Of a stretch of DNA of 59,376 nucleotides, positions 18,598 to 27,260 are shown in pieces. The notes below the pieces were generated by a model. It was not told the origin of the DNA. It ran no database searches and saw nothing but the letters and a program-made list of their open reading frames with translations. Origin of the DNA: Desulfobotulus mexicanus (lineage in GTDB: Bacteria > Desulfobacterota > Desulfobacteria > Desulfobacterales > ASO4-4). How positions within the stretch are numbered: position 1 is the stretch's first letter; every line of letters starts with the position of its first letter. Where the stretch lies: assembly GCF_006175995.1 (NCBI RefSeq), contig NZ_VDMB01000020.1, positions 1-59,376 of the forward strand, given 5' to 3'. Position numbers and translations under genes: made by a program.

Positions 18598-20391
18598 TTA
18601 TCCCAATGGCTCGGTTTCAACCCGGACTCCAAGCTCCTGAAGCTGGGCCGGTGCCGCTGTGCTGGGGGCTCCCGTGAGCAGGCAGGCGGCTTTCTGGGTT
18701 TTGGGGAAGGCTATGACATCCCGGATGGAGGTCTGGCCGGTGAGGAGCATGATCAGGCGGTCAAAGCCAAAGGCCATGCCTCCATGGGGGGGAGCGCCGG
18801 AATTCAGCGCATCTACAAGGAAGCCGAACTTGTCTTCGTAGTCTTCACGGGACATTCCCAGTACGTCAAAGATTTTCTGCTGCATTTCAGGCTGGTGGAT
18901 GCGGATGGAGCCGCCACCGATTTCATTGCCGTTCAGCACCAGATCATAGGCACGGGATTTGGCTGCAAGGGGTTCGGTATCAAGCTTTGCAAAATCCTCT
19001 TCCTGGGGTGCGGTAAAGGGGTGGTGCAGGGCCACAAGGCGTTTATTGGTTTCATCGTATTCAAACATGGGGAAACGGGTGACCCAGACAAAACGGAAGG
19101 AAGTCTTGTCCACAAGGCCAAGTTTTTCAGCCAGATGGTTGCGAAGGTTGCCAAGGGCTTCATTGACAACAGAAGGAGTGTCCGCCACAAAAAATATGAT
19201 ATCATCCTTTTCCATATCAAGGATGCGTGCCACTTCAGCCTTTTCATCATCGCTGAAGAATTTGGCTATGGGAGACTGCCATTCACCGTCTTCCTTCACC
19301 TTGATCCATGCCAGCCCCTTTGCCCTGTAAATGCCTACAAAGCTTGTGAAGTCATCAATTTCCTTGCGGCTGAAATTGGCGCAGCCCTTGGCATTGATGG
19401 CTTTGATCATGCCGCCTCTGGAAGCCACATCGGCAAAGACCTTGAAGCCCACGGTCTTCATCATTTCCGTGAGATCAACCAGCTCCAGGCCGAAGCGCAG
19501 GTCTGGCTTATCAAGGCCATAGCGCCCTACGGCCGTGTCGTAGTCCATGCGTTCAAAGGGTGTCTGGATTTCCATGTCCAGTACTTCTTTAAAGACAGCG
19601 GACACGAGACCTTCGCCCATGGCCATGACATCCTCTTCGCCCACAAAGCTCATTTCAAGGTCAATCTGGGTGAATTCGGGCTGACGGTCTGCCCGCAGAT
19701 CTTCGTCCCGGAAGCATTTGACAATCTGGTAATAACGGTCAAAGCCTGAAATCATGAGGAGCTGCTTGAAAAGCTGGGGACTCTGGGGAAGGGCATAGAA
19801 ATGTCCCGTGTTTACCCGGCTGGGCACCAGATAGTCCCTGGCACCTTCGGGTGTGCTGCGGGTGAGAAAGGGTGTTTCAATATCCAGAAAGCCCTGATTG
19901 TTCAGGAAGTTTCGGATGGCCTGTCCGGTTTTATGGCGCAGAATGATATTTTTCTGAAGATTGGGCCTTCTCAGATCCAGATGGCGGTTCTGCAGCCGTA
20001 TGGTTTCCGATACATCCGCATTCTCTTCAATAAGAAAGGGAGGTGTTGCAGCGGTGTTGAGGATGCGCAGTTCCTCGGCCATAATTTCAATGCTGCCGGT
20101 TTTAAGCTCCGGGTTTGCCATACCTTCGGGTCTTTTTGTCACAATGCCCCGGATGGCAATTACATATTCCGAGCGTATGCTGTGGGCCTTGGCATGGACT
20201 TCCGGATTGCTCTCCGGATTGAAGACCACCTGGGTGATGCCTTCCCTGTCCCTTAAATCCACAAAAATAACTCCGCCATGGTCCCTTCTGCGCTGCACCC
20301 AGCCCATGAGGGTAACGCTTGTTCCGGCATCGCTGCCTCTGAGGGCTCCGAGGTGGTGGGTTCTTCGCATGTTACCGAGTATATCAGGCAC
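18598..20391 (-). CDS. aspS: Aspartate--tRNA ligase
   Basis: A 597-residue class II aminoacyl-tRNA synthetase of bacterial type. Residues of about 10-110 form the OB-fold anticodon-binding domain (VTLMGWVQRRRDHGGVIFVD). The catalytic core carries motif 2 (FRDEDLRADRQPEFTQIDLE) and motif 3 (GMAFGFDRLIMLL), and a GAD insertion of about 290-420 marks the bacterial form. The start is GTG at 20391, eight to ten bases after AAGGAG; an ATG seven codons later is the alternative. Upstream in the same direction are a short mobile repeat and hisS; downstream is the CBS-ACT gene. If this organism lacks asnS the enzyme may also charge tRNA-Asn, which cannot be judged here. Confidence 0.97.
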   Translation of the reverse strand: MPDILGNMRRTHHLGALRGSDAGTSVTLMGWVQRRRDHGGVIFVDLRDREGITQVVFNPESNPEVHAKAHSIRSEYVIAIRGIVTKRPEGMANPELKTGSIEIMAEELRILNTAATPPFLIEENADVSETIRLQNRHLDLRRPNLQKNIILRHKTGQAIRNFLNNQGFLDIETPFLTRSTPEGARDYLVPSRVNTGHFYALPQSPQLFKQLLMISGFDRYYQIVKCFRDEDLRADRQPEFTQIDLEMSFVGEEDVMAMGEGLVSAVFKEVLDMEIQTPFERMDYDTAVGRYGLDKPDLRFGLELVDLTEMMKTVGFKVFADVASRGGMIKAINAKGCANFSRKEIDDFTSFVGIYRAKGLAWIKVKEDGEWQSPIAKFFSDDEKAEVARILDMEKDDIIFFVADTPSVVNEALGNLRNHLAEKLGLVDKTSFRFVWVTRFPMFEYDETNKRLVALHHPFTAPQEEDFAKLDTEPLAAKSRAYDLVLNGNEIGGGSIRIHQPEMQQKIFDVLGMSREDYEDKFGFLVDALNSGAPPHGGMAFGFDRLIMLLTGQTSIRDVIAFPKTQKAACLLTGAPSTAAPAQLQELGVRVETEPLG

Positions 20392-20440
20392 GAAAAATTC
20401 TCCTTGATGAATGATCTGGAATAATAATTGAAGGATCTGT

Positions 20441-20792
20441 GTAATTATTCAGCACAATTTTCCTTTGGTAAATCGAATGCCTATAATCAGATGCATAGAC
20501 AACCGGACCCTTTGTTCGTGACGCAATCTTATTCTTAGAGCTTCTTGCCCTGTGCGGAAGCGGCAAAAACTCCCCGCCACAGGCAGGATAAGTTTTTTGA
20601 TTACCATGGCAAGCTTAAGCACGCTGCCTTTGTGGCGGCTCAGACAGTTTGCCGCTTCTTTCGCACAGGCCTTCAAAGCTCTGATCCGAAACGATTGCAA
20701 TGTCACTCACAAACAGCCCGATTCTCTTTTGCTGAAACCAATGTTTTTAAATTAATACAAAATCTTGCATAAAAAATGAGCTGAATAGTTAC
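20441..20792 (-). mobile_element. IS66-like miniature element, copy 1 (with internal hairpin)
   Basis: A 352-bp repeat with inverted ends GTAATTATTCAGC / GTAACTATTCAGC, flanked by the perfect 8-bp direct repeat GGATCTGT (20433-20440 and 20793-20800). GTAA termini and 8-bp duplications are what the IS66 family makes, and there is no transposase, so it is a non-autonomous derivative. It is inverted relative to copies 2 and 3. The middle (about 20530-20690) is a long imperfect palindrome. It lies between hisS and aspS and contains short open frames on both strands that I do not consider genes. Confidence 0.8.
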
Positions 20793-20803
20793 GGATCTGT
20801 TTT

Positions 20804-22075
20804 TTATTCTGCTTGGGCCTGAGCGGATATTTCAAGGCTCAGAATTTCCACAAGACTGTCCAGGGGAACCGGACGCTGTTCACCTGTGGTCATATTTTTA
20901 AGACTGACCTCACCGGCTTTAAGCTCATTGTCTCCCATGATGACTACAAGGGGGGCTGCCAGCCTGTCGGCCCGTTTCATCAGGGCTTTCAAGCTTCTTC
21001 CCGAATAATCCGTATCTGCCTCAATATTTTTTTCTGCCAGTTGAAGACAGAAGTCAAAGGCCTTTTCCATGGCAATCTCTCCCATGGGGATAAAAAATAC
21101 CGATGGTGCCGGAGTCTCAGGGGGTTTTGCCTGTGTTATGACTTCCACCAGTCTGTCAAAACCGATGGCAAAACCGATGGCCGGAATATCCGGCCCACCG
21201 AGGGTTTTTACAAGGCCGTCATAGCGACCTCCACCGGCAACGGCACTCTGGGCTCCCAGCATGTCCGTCTGCAGTTCAAAGGCTGTTCGGGTATAATAGT
21301 CGAGGCCCCGGACCAGACGTTTGTTGATCTTATAGTCAAGATCTCTCCGGTCCAGCTCCCTGCGGACCAGAGCAAAATGATCCGCACAGGGTGTGCAGAG
21401 CTGATCCAGCAGTTCCGGAGCTTCTGTCATGGCTTTTCTGCATGATTCATTCTTGCAGTCCAGCACCCTTAAGGGATTTTTATCTTTGCGGCGCAGGCAG
21501 TCTTCACAGAGTTCTTCTGTATGCTGCTGAATAAAGGCCTTCAGATTTTCCCTGTAAGGCGGCCTGCATTCAGGGCAGCCCAGGGAATTTATGTGGGCAG
21601 AAATGCCCGTGACACCTAAGCGTTCCATGAGTTTTGCCAGCATGAGAATCATCTGTGCATCGGCATAGGGTGAGCTGATGCCGAAGACTTCCGCATCAAT
21701 CTGATAAAACTGACGGTAGCGGCCTTTCTGGGGTCTTTCCCTCCGGAACATGGGACCTATGGTATAGAGCTTTCTGATGGGCTCTGTTCCGGAAAGCTTA
21801 TGCTGGATATAGGCCCTGACCACAGATGCGGTGGCTTCCGGCCTCAGGGTGAGATGATCTCCGCTTCGATCTTCAAAGGTGTACATTTCTTTTTCCACAA
21901 TATCTGTGGTTTCACCGATGCTTCGGGCAAAGAGTTCCGTTTTTTCCAGGATGGGGAGGCGAATCTCCCGGTATCCGTGGCTTTCAAAAAGCCTGCGGGC
22001 TTCATTCTCAATGTGCTGCCAGAGGCTGGCCTCGGGTTGCAGAATATCTTTAAAACCTCGAATCAGTTGAATCAT
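20804..22075 (-). CDS. hisS: Histidine--tRNA ligase
   Basis: A 423-residue class II synthetase. It begins with the typical MIQLIRGFKDILQPEA. The catalytic core has LRPEATASVVRAYIQHKL (motif 2 region), FRRERPQKGRYRQFYQIDAE, the histidine-specific LVRGLDYYTRTAFE, and motif 3 AIGFAIGFDRLVE. A four-Cys segment (residues of about 173-215, CPEC...CEDC...CKNESC...CTPC) is a zinc-binding-like insertion seen in some bacterial HisRS. The C-terminal 90 residues are the anticodon-binding domain. A GGGAG site supports the ATG. It is divergent from panB, with a good sigma-70 promoter at 22150-22178. Confidence 0.97.
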   Translation of the reverse strand: MIQLIRGFKDILQPEASLWQHIENEARRLFESHGYREIRLPILEKTELFARSIGETTDIVEKEMYTFEDRSGDHLTLRPEATASVVRAYIQHKLSGTEPIRKLYTIGPMFRRERPQKGRYRQFYQIDAEVFGISSPYADAQMILMLAKLMERLGVTGISAHINSLGCPECRPPYRENLKAFIQQHTEELCEDCLRRKDKNPLRVLDCKNESCRKAMTEAPELLDQLCTPCADHFALVRRELDRRDLDYKINKRLVRGLDYYTRTAFELQTDMLGAQSAVAGGGRYDGLVKTLGGPDIPAIGFAIGFDRLVEVITQAKPPETPAPSVFFIPMGEIAMEKAFDFCLQLAEKNIEADTDYSGRSLKALMKRADRLAAPLVVIMGDNELKAGEVSLKNMTTGEQRPVPLDSLVEILSLEISAQAQAE

Positions 22076-22149
22076 AGACTCCCATCCTTAACAATACACA
22101 TCCCAGAAAAAAGGGCTAAAACATAAATAAAAAAAGCCTTAACCTTTTT

Positions 22150-22178
22150 TTCTTATCGCAGGCCCCCGAAAGCGTCAA
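22150..22178 (-). promoter_or_regulatory. Sigma-70-type promoter of hisS
   Basis: Minus strand: TTGACG, a 17-base spacer, then TAAGAA, about 75 bases before the hisS ATG. Confidence 0.6.
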
Positions 22179-22310
22179 CCGGATTCCGTTTAATCCTTTG
22201 TCTTTGCCCTTGAGCTTTTCTTGCCTTGACAGGGCAGGCCTGCGGAGATAGGCACATAAAAACAGGGTTTCAGATTATAGTCGCAGTTAAAAAAAACGAA
22301 GGAGAAGGAA

Positions 22311-23099
22311 ATGGCACCGGTAAGCACCAGACACCTGCTGAAAATGAAGACTCAGGGAGAAAAAATTGTTGCGGTTACGGCCTATGACTATCCCTTTGCC
22401 CGTCTGGCGGATGCGTCCGGAGTGGACATGATTCTTGTGGGAGATTCTCTGGCCATGGTGGTACAGGGGCAGAAAACAACCCTTCCCGTTACCATGGAAG
22501 AGATGCTTTACCATACCCGCATGGTGAGCCGGGCAGCAGAAAAGGCCCTTGTGGTGGGTGATATGCCCTTTCTGTCCTATCAGGCGGACATTGGAGAGGC
22601 TGTGCGCAATGCAGGGCTTTTCCTTAAGGAAGCCGGTGCCTCTGCCGTGAAGCTGGAAGGCGGGGCCGGTGTCTGTGCTACTATAAAAGCCATCGTGGAT
22701 GCGGGAATTCCCGTTCAGGCCCACATCGGACTGACACCCCAGAGTGTCCATGCCATGGGAGGCTACAGGATACAGCGTGATGAGGAAAGGCTGGTGGAGG
22801 ATGCCCACAGGGTAACGGAAGCCGGTGCTTTTTCCGTGGTGCTTGAAGGCATTCCTGCGCCCATTGCCCGTCGTATCACAGAGGAGATAGCCATTCCCAC
22901 CATTGGTATAGGGGCTGGTGTGGATTGTGATGGTCAGATTCTTGTCATGCATGATCTCCTTGGCCTGAATCTGGGCTATATGCCTAAGTTTACAAAGCTC
23001 TTTGCCGACCTCAAGGGTGAAGCCGTCAAGGGCTTTAAGGCCTATGGGGATGCAGTGCGGGAAGGTTCCTTTCCCGGTCCCGAACACAGTTACGAATAA
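22311..23099 (+). CDS. panB: 3-methyl-2-oxobutanoate hydroxymethyltransferase
   Basis: A 262-residue enzyme of pantothenate (vitamin B5, CoA precursor) synthesis that transfers a hydroxymethyl group from methylene-tetrahydrofolate to alpha-ketoisovalerate, giving ketopantoate. The signature [15 protein letters not shown] is followed by the metal-binding [11 protein letters not shown], then [26 protein letters not shown] and the C-terminal [15 protein letters not shown]. Its length is typical. AAGGAGAAGGAA precedes the ATG. panC is not adjacent. The gene is followed by a GC-rich stretch and a terminator at 23364-23397. Confidence 0.97.
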   Translation: MAPVSTRHLLKMKTQGEKIVAVTAYDYPFARLADASGVDMILVGDSLAMVVQGQKTTLPVTMEEMLYHTRMVSRAAEKALVVGDMPFLSYQADIGEAVRNAGLFLKEAGASAVKLEGGAGVCATIKAIVDAGIPVQAHIGLTPQSVHAMGGYRIQRDEERLVEDAHRVTEAGAFSVVLEGIPAPIARRITEEIAIPTIGIGAGVDCDGQILVMHDLLGLNLGYMPKFTKLFADLKGEAVKGFKAYGDAVREGSFPGPEHSYE

Positions 23100-23363
23100 T
23101 TTTTTCCGGGGGTTTGGTCCCTGTGCTGCGGGAATTGGGGTGGACAATGGCGACAGGGAGCCGAAAAACACCCTGTGTGGAGGCCGCGGTGAAGGCGGCA
23201 GAAGATCCGGCGGTGGCCGGGGGGCCTGCCAGGGTGCGGGTTCCGGTGCTGGTCTGAAGAGGGGAGATGCTTCTTCCCTTTCTCCACCGGATAAGATTCC
23301 GCCCCAGGACGGGTAAGCATTTTTTTAAGGTAAGCCCCTGAAGGGGGCCTGCTGGCAGCATCC
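23100..23363. other. GC-rich untranslated stretch after panB
   Basis: It contains no gene I can support. A GTG-started frame of about 45 codons (near 23122-23256) exists but has no recognisable motif. A small GCCCCT/AGGGGGC hairpin lies near 23334-23348, just before the terminator. Confidence 0.4.
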
Positions 23364-23397
23364 GGAGGTTGTCTTTTGAGGCAGCCTCCTTTTTTTG
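23364..23397 (+). terminator. Intrinsic terminator after panB
   Basis: GGAGGTTG pairs with CAGCCTCC (one G-U pair) and is followed by TTTTTTTG on the plus strand. Confidence 0.75.
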
Positions 23398-23446
23398 TTG
23401 CAAAAAAATATGAAAGCACAGTAAAAAAGCCAGCTCTAAAAAAGAA

Positions 23447-23802
23447 ATAATTGTTCAGCATAATTTATTCTGAAATTCCAAGCCTGTAACTGTATCAGCC
23501 TTGTCCGTTGCAAGGCACCCTGGCTGTTTGCAAGTGACGTTGCAATCGTTTCGGATCAGAGCTTTGCAGGCCTGTGCGAAAGAAGCGGCAAACTGTCTGA
23601 GCCGCCACAAAGGCAGCGTACGAAAGCCTGCTATGGCAATAAAAAAGCGCATCCTGCCTGTGGCGGGGAGTTTTTGCCGCTTCCGCACAGGGCAAGAAGC
23701 TCCCGAATAAGATTGCGTCACGGGCAAACAGCTTGGGTGCCTGTGCATCTGTCTGGCAGGTCTGGCAGGTATGGCAGGTGGAGAGTTGTTCTGAACGATG
23801 AC
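23447..23802 (+). mobile_element. IS66-like miniature element, copy 2 (with internal hairpin)
   Basis: A 356-bp repeat homologous to copy 1 over its whole length. It is flanked by the perfect 8-bp direct repeat AAAAAGAA (23439-23446 and 23803-23810). The left end reads ATAATTGTTCAGC and the right end, reverse-complemented, GTCATCGTTCAG, so the ends are slightly decayed. The inner palindrome pairs GCCTGTGCG...GAAGCGGCAAACT with AGTTTTTGCCGCTTC...GCACAGGGC. It lies just upstream of the radical SAM gene and may supply or block transcription into it. Confidence 0.8.
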
Positions 23803-23897
23803 AAAAAGAAACAAATTGCGTTTGTCTTGTTTTACCGGTGGCAGGGCTGTTTTTATAGCTGGTGAACTTTTATCTGCTGTTTTTCCGGGAGGTCACA

Positions 23898-25289
23898 ATG
23901 GCCCTGATTCAGGAAAATCCATGTTTTGAAGAAGAAAATTTCAAAGAGTATGGAGAGGGTGTAAGGAATCTGCGTTTTGCAGATGGCCAGCTGGCTCTGG
24001 AAAAAATGGAGGAAAGGCGGATGCTCCTTGCCGCCCTTGCCGATAGAACAGAGATGGGGTGCAAGGGGACCAAGCCGGATGTATCAAGGCTTTCTCCCGG
24101 ATGTGCCTGCTGCGTGGCTGGTCAGTGGTCCTGTCTTTTTATCAATGGCCTTTGCAATGCTTCCTGTTTTTACTGTCCGGCTCCCCAGAAGGAAGAGGGC
24201 ATGCCTGTCACTCAGGGGCTGATTTTTACATCTCCGGATGCCTATGCGGATTATGTGGAGGCCTTTGGCTTCAGGGGCGTTGGTTTTTCCGGTGGAGAGC
24301 CGCTTCTGACTCCGGAGAGAACCCTTGCCCATGTCAGGGCTGTGCGGGAGCGCCTTGGAAATAAGGTGCATCTGTGGATGTACACCAATGGCATCCTTGT
24401 CACACGGGAAATACTGAAGGCCCTTTCCCATGCAGGTCTGGATGAGATCCGTTTTGATATAGGCGCTGTGAATTATTCCCTTGAAAAACCTGCCATGGCG
24501 GCGGAGATCATCCCGGTTGTTACCATAGAAATACCTGCTGTTCCCGAAGAAGAGGCCCGTCTTATCCTTAAAATGCCTGAAATGGCTGCTGCGGGGGTGA
24601 GGTATCTGAATCTGCATCAGCTGCGTCTTACAAAGCATAATTTTCCAAAGCTTGCCCGGAGAAACTACACCTGGATAAGGGATGTGCATCTGACGGTCAT
24701 GGAATCGGAAATTACGGCCCTGCGTCTTCTGCGCATGGCAAGGGATATGGATCTGCCCTTAGGCGTTAATTACTGCAGCTTTGCCTTTAAGCACAGGTTC
24801 CAGCAGGCCGCACTGCGCAGGAAAACCTCGCCTCTGGGGGCTTTTTCCGATGAAAAGATTACGGAAAACGGATATCTGCGTCAGCTTACCCTTGAAGGGG
24901 GCAGGGCTTTTCTTGAGGAAGAGGCCCTGCGTCTGGAAAAAACAGGGGTGGATAAAGAAAGTTTCCGGCTGACGGCCATGAAGGACGGTCTGCGGGTTTC
25001 TACGGATATCATTCCTTTTCTGAGAAGAAATTTTGAATCAGGAAAGCTGCTTTACTCCGGTGTCCGCCTGATGAACCCTGAAACAGCTCCTAAGGGCGCA
25101 AAGATCATGGAAATGGGCCCTTCCTGCAGTCTGGCCCGGATGCGTCTGCCTGGTGCAGCTCCCATTGAGATGGGCAGGGAGACTCTGAATCTTTGTCTGG
25201 ACTGGTTTTGTAATCCGGATACTGGAAGGCTGCCCGAAAAGGCTCTGGCCTTTGAATGTATATGTCCGGGTCTTCAGTCCTATGGATAG
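23898..25289 (+). CDS. Radical SAM protein, unknown substrate
   Basis: GGGAGG ahead of the ATG at 23898 supports this start over an in-frame ATG at 23862, giving 463 residues. The radical SAM 4Fe-4S motif CNASCFYC has its three Cys at residues 86, 90 and 93, followed by FSGGEPLLTPE, the SAM-binding GGE region, and YTNGILVT. There are additional Cys before the motif (CACC, WSC) and near the C-terminus (CSLARM, CLDWFC, ECICPG), enough for at least one auxiliary cluster. The fold resembles activating-enzyme or MoaA-like members, but the reaction is not recognised. A flavodoxin gene, a possible electron donor, is 1.4 kb downstream on the other strand. The gene is convergent with the Cys-rich protein at 25316. 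Confidence 0.87.
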   Translation: MALIQENPCFEEENFKEYGEGVRNLRFADGQLALEKMEERRMLLAALADRTEMGCKGTKPDVSRLSPGCACCVAGQWSCLFINGLCNASCFYCPAPQKEEGMPVTQGLIFTSPDAYADYVEAFGFRGVGFSGGEPLLTPERTLAHVRAVRERLGNKVHLWMYTNGILVTREILKALSHAGLDEIRFDIGAVNYSLEKPAMAAEIIPVVTIEIPAVPEEEARLILKMPEMAAAGVRYLNLHQLRLTKHNFPKLARRNYTWIRDVHLTVMESEITALRLLRMARDMDLPLGVNYCSFAFKHRFQQAALRRKTSPLGAFSDEKITENGYLRQLTLEGGRAFLEEEALRLEKTGVDKESFRLTAMKDGLRVSTDIIPFLRRNFESGKLLYSGVRLMNPETAPKGAKIMEMGPSCSLARMRLPGAAPIEMGRETLNLCLDWFCNPDTGRLPEKALAFECICPGLQSYG

Positions 25290-25315
25290 CATGGCTCATG
25301 GGAAAAGGCCCGGAT

Positions 25316-25831
25316 TCAGATTGTTGCGGCGGATATTTTCCGGATCATTTCTTCAAGGCTTTCGTAGAAGGTGTTCCACTCCTTTTCGGCCATATCCCCT
25401 GTAAGAATCCATTCAAGGGCGTAGTTAAAGCCCAGATAGTCATAGGTATAAATGCCGTGTTTATCCCTGAGGGCATCAATGGCTGGTCTGCACATGAAGC
25501 TTAAGCATACAGGGCTTTTGTGGTCTTTCAGCAGGCATCCTCTGCTCGTATGGTATTCGCAGGGGCTGACACCGGAATTTTCCGGCTGGTCTGCAGGGCT
25601 GCCGTAAAGGGCTTCCCTTTTCCGGCGGAGCAGGTCAAAGGATGGGTGGTCCAGATCATAGACCTGATAGTATCTGTCTTTACAGCAGGCGGCCACGGGC
25701 TTGCCGGGGGAGGCTGCAATGAGTTTAGGGATGCATACGGCGGAACAGTAATCAAAAAAAGTATAGAAGTGGTGCAGAAGGCTTTCCGTTTTCAGATAGC
25801 GCTGCAGGCAGGCTTCGGGGTTTTTATCCAT
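25316..25831 (-). CDS. Cys-rich protein, YkgJ-like metal-binding spacing
   Basis: A 171-residue soluble protein with nine Cys (8, 29, 33, 49, 50, 91, 99, 109, 114). The last four (PCEYHTSRGCLLKD, then PVCLSFMC) are spaced like YkgJ-type zinc or iron-chelating domains, whose hallmark is a run ending RPxxCRxxPC. No membrane segment or signal peptide is visible. AAAGGA precedes the ATG. It is convergent with the radical SAM gene with 26 bases between the stops. The function is unknown; metal or Fe-S handling is inference from the Cys pattern. Confidence 0.75.
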   Translation of the reverse strand: MDKNPEACLQRYLKTESLLHHFYTFFDYCSAVCIPKLIAASPGKPVAACCKDRYYQVYDLDHPSFDLLRRKREALYGSPADQPENSGVSPCEYHTSRGCLLKDHKSPVCLSFMCRPAIDALRDKHGIYTYDYLGFNYALEWILTGDMAEKEWNTFYESLEEMIRKISAATI

Positions 25832-26220
25832 GGATTATCCTTTAAGGCACAAAGACTATTTGTTAATGACACAATACTAAACCATTGCGATGTTATTTAC
25901 AAAATGCCTCTGCGCCTTTTCAATGCATATTTGTCTTATATGAAGCTTATAATGCCAACAAAACCGGGTATGGAGAGGAAAAAAACTGTTTTTCTGGGAC
26001 ATCAGTGGGGGAGTATCCGGAAGGCAGGGGAGATTGTCAAGGAAAAGCCTGAAAAGAGAACCCCTGAGTCCTCGGGGAGAAGGGTCTCAGGGGTCAGGGT
26101 GGAGATGGCAGGAAAATTACCCGGCTGCAGGTATGGAGGGTACCCGGCAGCCGGGTGGGGGTGGGTCTGCCACAGACTGTATGGGGAGAAAAAAACAGTC
26201 TGTGGCAGGGGGTAGGAAAA
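25832..26220. other. Intergenic region with three strong hairpins
   Basis: I see no gene in these 389 bases. Three perfect inverted repeats follow each other: 26060-26094 (ACCCCTGAG, 9 bp), 26119-26156 (ACCCGGCTGC, 10 bp) and 26167-26208 (CTGCCACAGACTGT, 14 bp). The first, read on the minus strand, is followed by TCTCTTTTC and may terminate transcription from the Cys-rich gene at 26221. The other two have no T-run. Confidence 0.6.
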
Positions 26221-26619
26221 TCAGGCAGCTCTGTTCTGCTGGCCGCAGCAGCTGCCACCGTTGGTGCAACCGTTTTCACATGAGCAATGGTCTCCGCAGC
26301 AGGCAGTCAGGCTCTCTTCTTCTTCCAGCTCTGCCTGGTAGGCCGACATAAGATGTGGTTTGGGTGATGTGTCTGCTTTTTCAGCAATGAAGCCTTTGCC
26401 TTTACAGTGTTCACATACGCAGCCAGCCAGAAGTATACGTGTTACGCCTGCTCCCAGAGGGATTAACTGAAAAGGGATCTTATTGTCTGCTAAATAGCCC
26501 ACAAGCCATTTGACAAAAAAATCATTTTTCAGGTTAATGGATGAAAATGATCCCTGGCTTAGCTGGGTAATCATCCGTATCTGAAAGCTGCGCATCACCT
26601 TGGACTGTTTTTTAGTCAT
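26221..26619 (-). CDS. Small protein with Cys-rich metallothionein-like tail
   Basis: A 132-residue protein. Residues 1-80 look like a compact alpha/beta domain ending in LLAGCVCEHCKGKGF. After an acidic linker (ELEEEESL) comes a tail with seven Cys in 19 residues (CCGDHCSC...GCTNGGSCC), ten Cys in all. Such spacing is typical of metal-thiolate or Fe-S/Zn binding, but I do not recognise a named family. AAGGAG nine bases before the ATG is a good ribosome site. Flavodoxin lies 47 bases upstream in the same direction, so the two are probably co-transcribed, which suggests a redox or metal-related job. Confidence 0.8.
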   Translation of the reverse strand: MTKKQSKVMRSFQIRMITQLSQGSFSSINLKNDFFVKWLVGYLADNKIPFQLIPLGAGVTRILLAGCVCEHCKGKGFIAEKADTSPKPHLMSAYQAELEEEESLTACCGDHCSCENGCTNGGSCCGQQNRAA

Positions 26620-26666
26620 ATTTTTAGTATCTCCTTTCTCTGCGTATGTGGTCCTGATCCTAAGGG

Positions 26667-27125
<459 letters not shown>

Positions 27126-27156
27126 TTATTGTTTTATCTGTGGCTTTATTTTTTAG

Positions 27157-27193
27157 TCTTGGCGAAAATACCAAGAAGGGTTTTTTCTGTCAA
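27157..27193 (-). promoter_or_regulatory. Flavodoxin promoter with overlapping inverted repeat
   Basis: Minus strand: TTGACA (27193-27188), a 17-base spacer, TATTTT (27170-27165). The inverted repeat TCTTGG-N8-CCAAGA (27157-27176) straddles the -10 box, where a bound repressor would block RNA polymerase. The regulator is unknown. Confidence 0.7.
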
Positions 27194-27260
27194 GGCTTTT
27201 TTGGCGTGCCTAAAAAATATTCATAGATCTGGTAGGAGCTGGATATTATGACGCACAGGC

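Noticed and set aside
18592-19749. 385-residue open frame opposite aspS
   Set aside because: Antisense shadow of a conserved synthetase gene.
20545-20772. Open frames on both strands inside the miniature elements, with similar translations in copies 1 and 2
   Set aside because: They are similar because the DNA repeat is shared; they are absent in copy 3, open on both strands, and lack a ribosome site.
22287-23171. 294-residue open frame opposite panB
   Set aside because: Antisense shadow; panB motifs are complete on the other strand.
23122-23256. Possible 45-codon gene after panB
   Set aside because: Starts with GTG, no clear ribosome site, no motif; GC-rich sequence gives long frames by chance.
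26060-26208. A known riboswitch in the hairpin-rich stretch
   Set aside because: It lies downstream of, not ahead of, the nearby genes, and no conserved riboswitch core is recognised.
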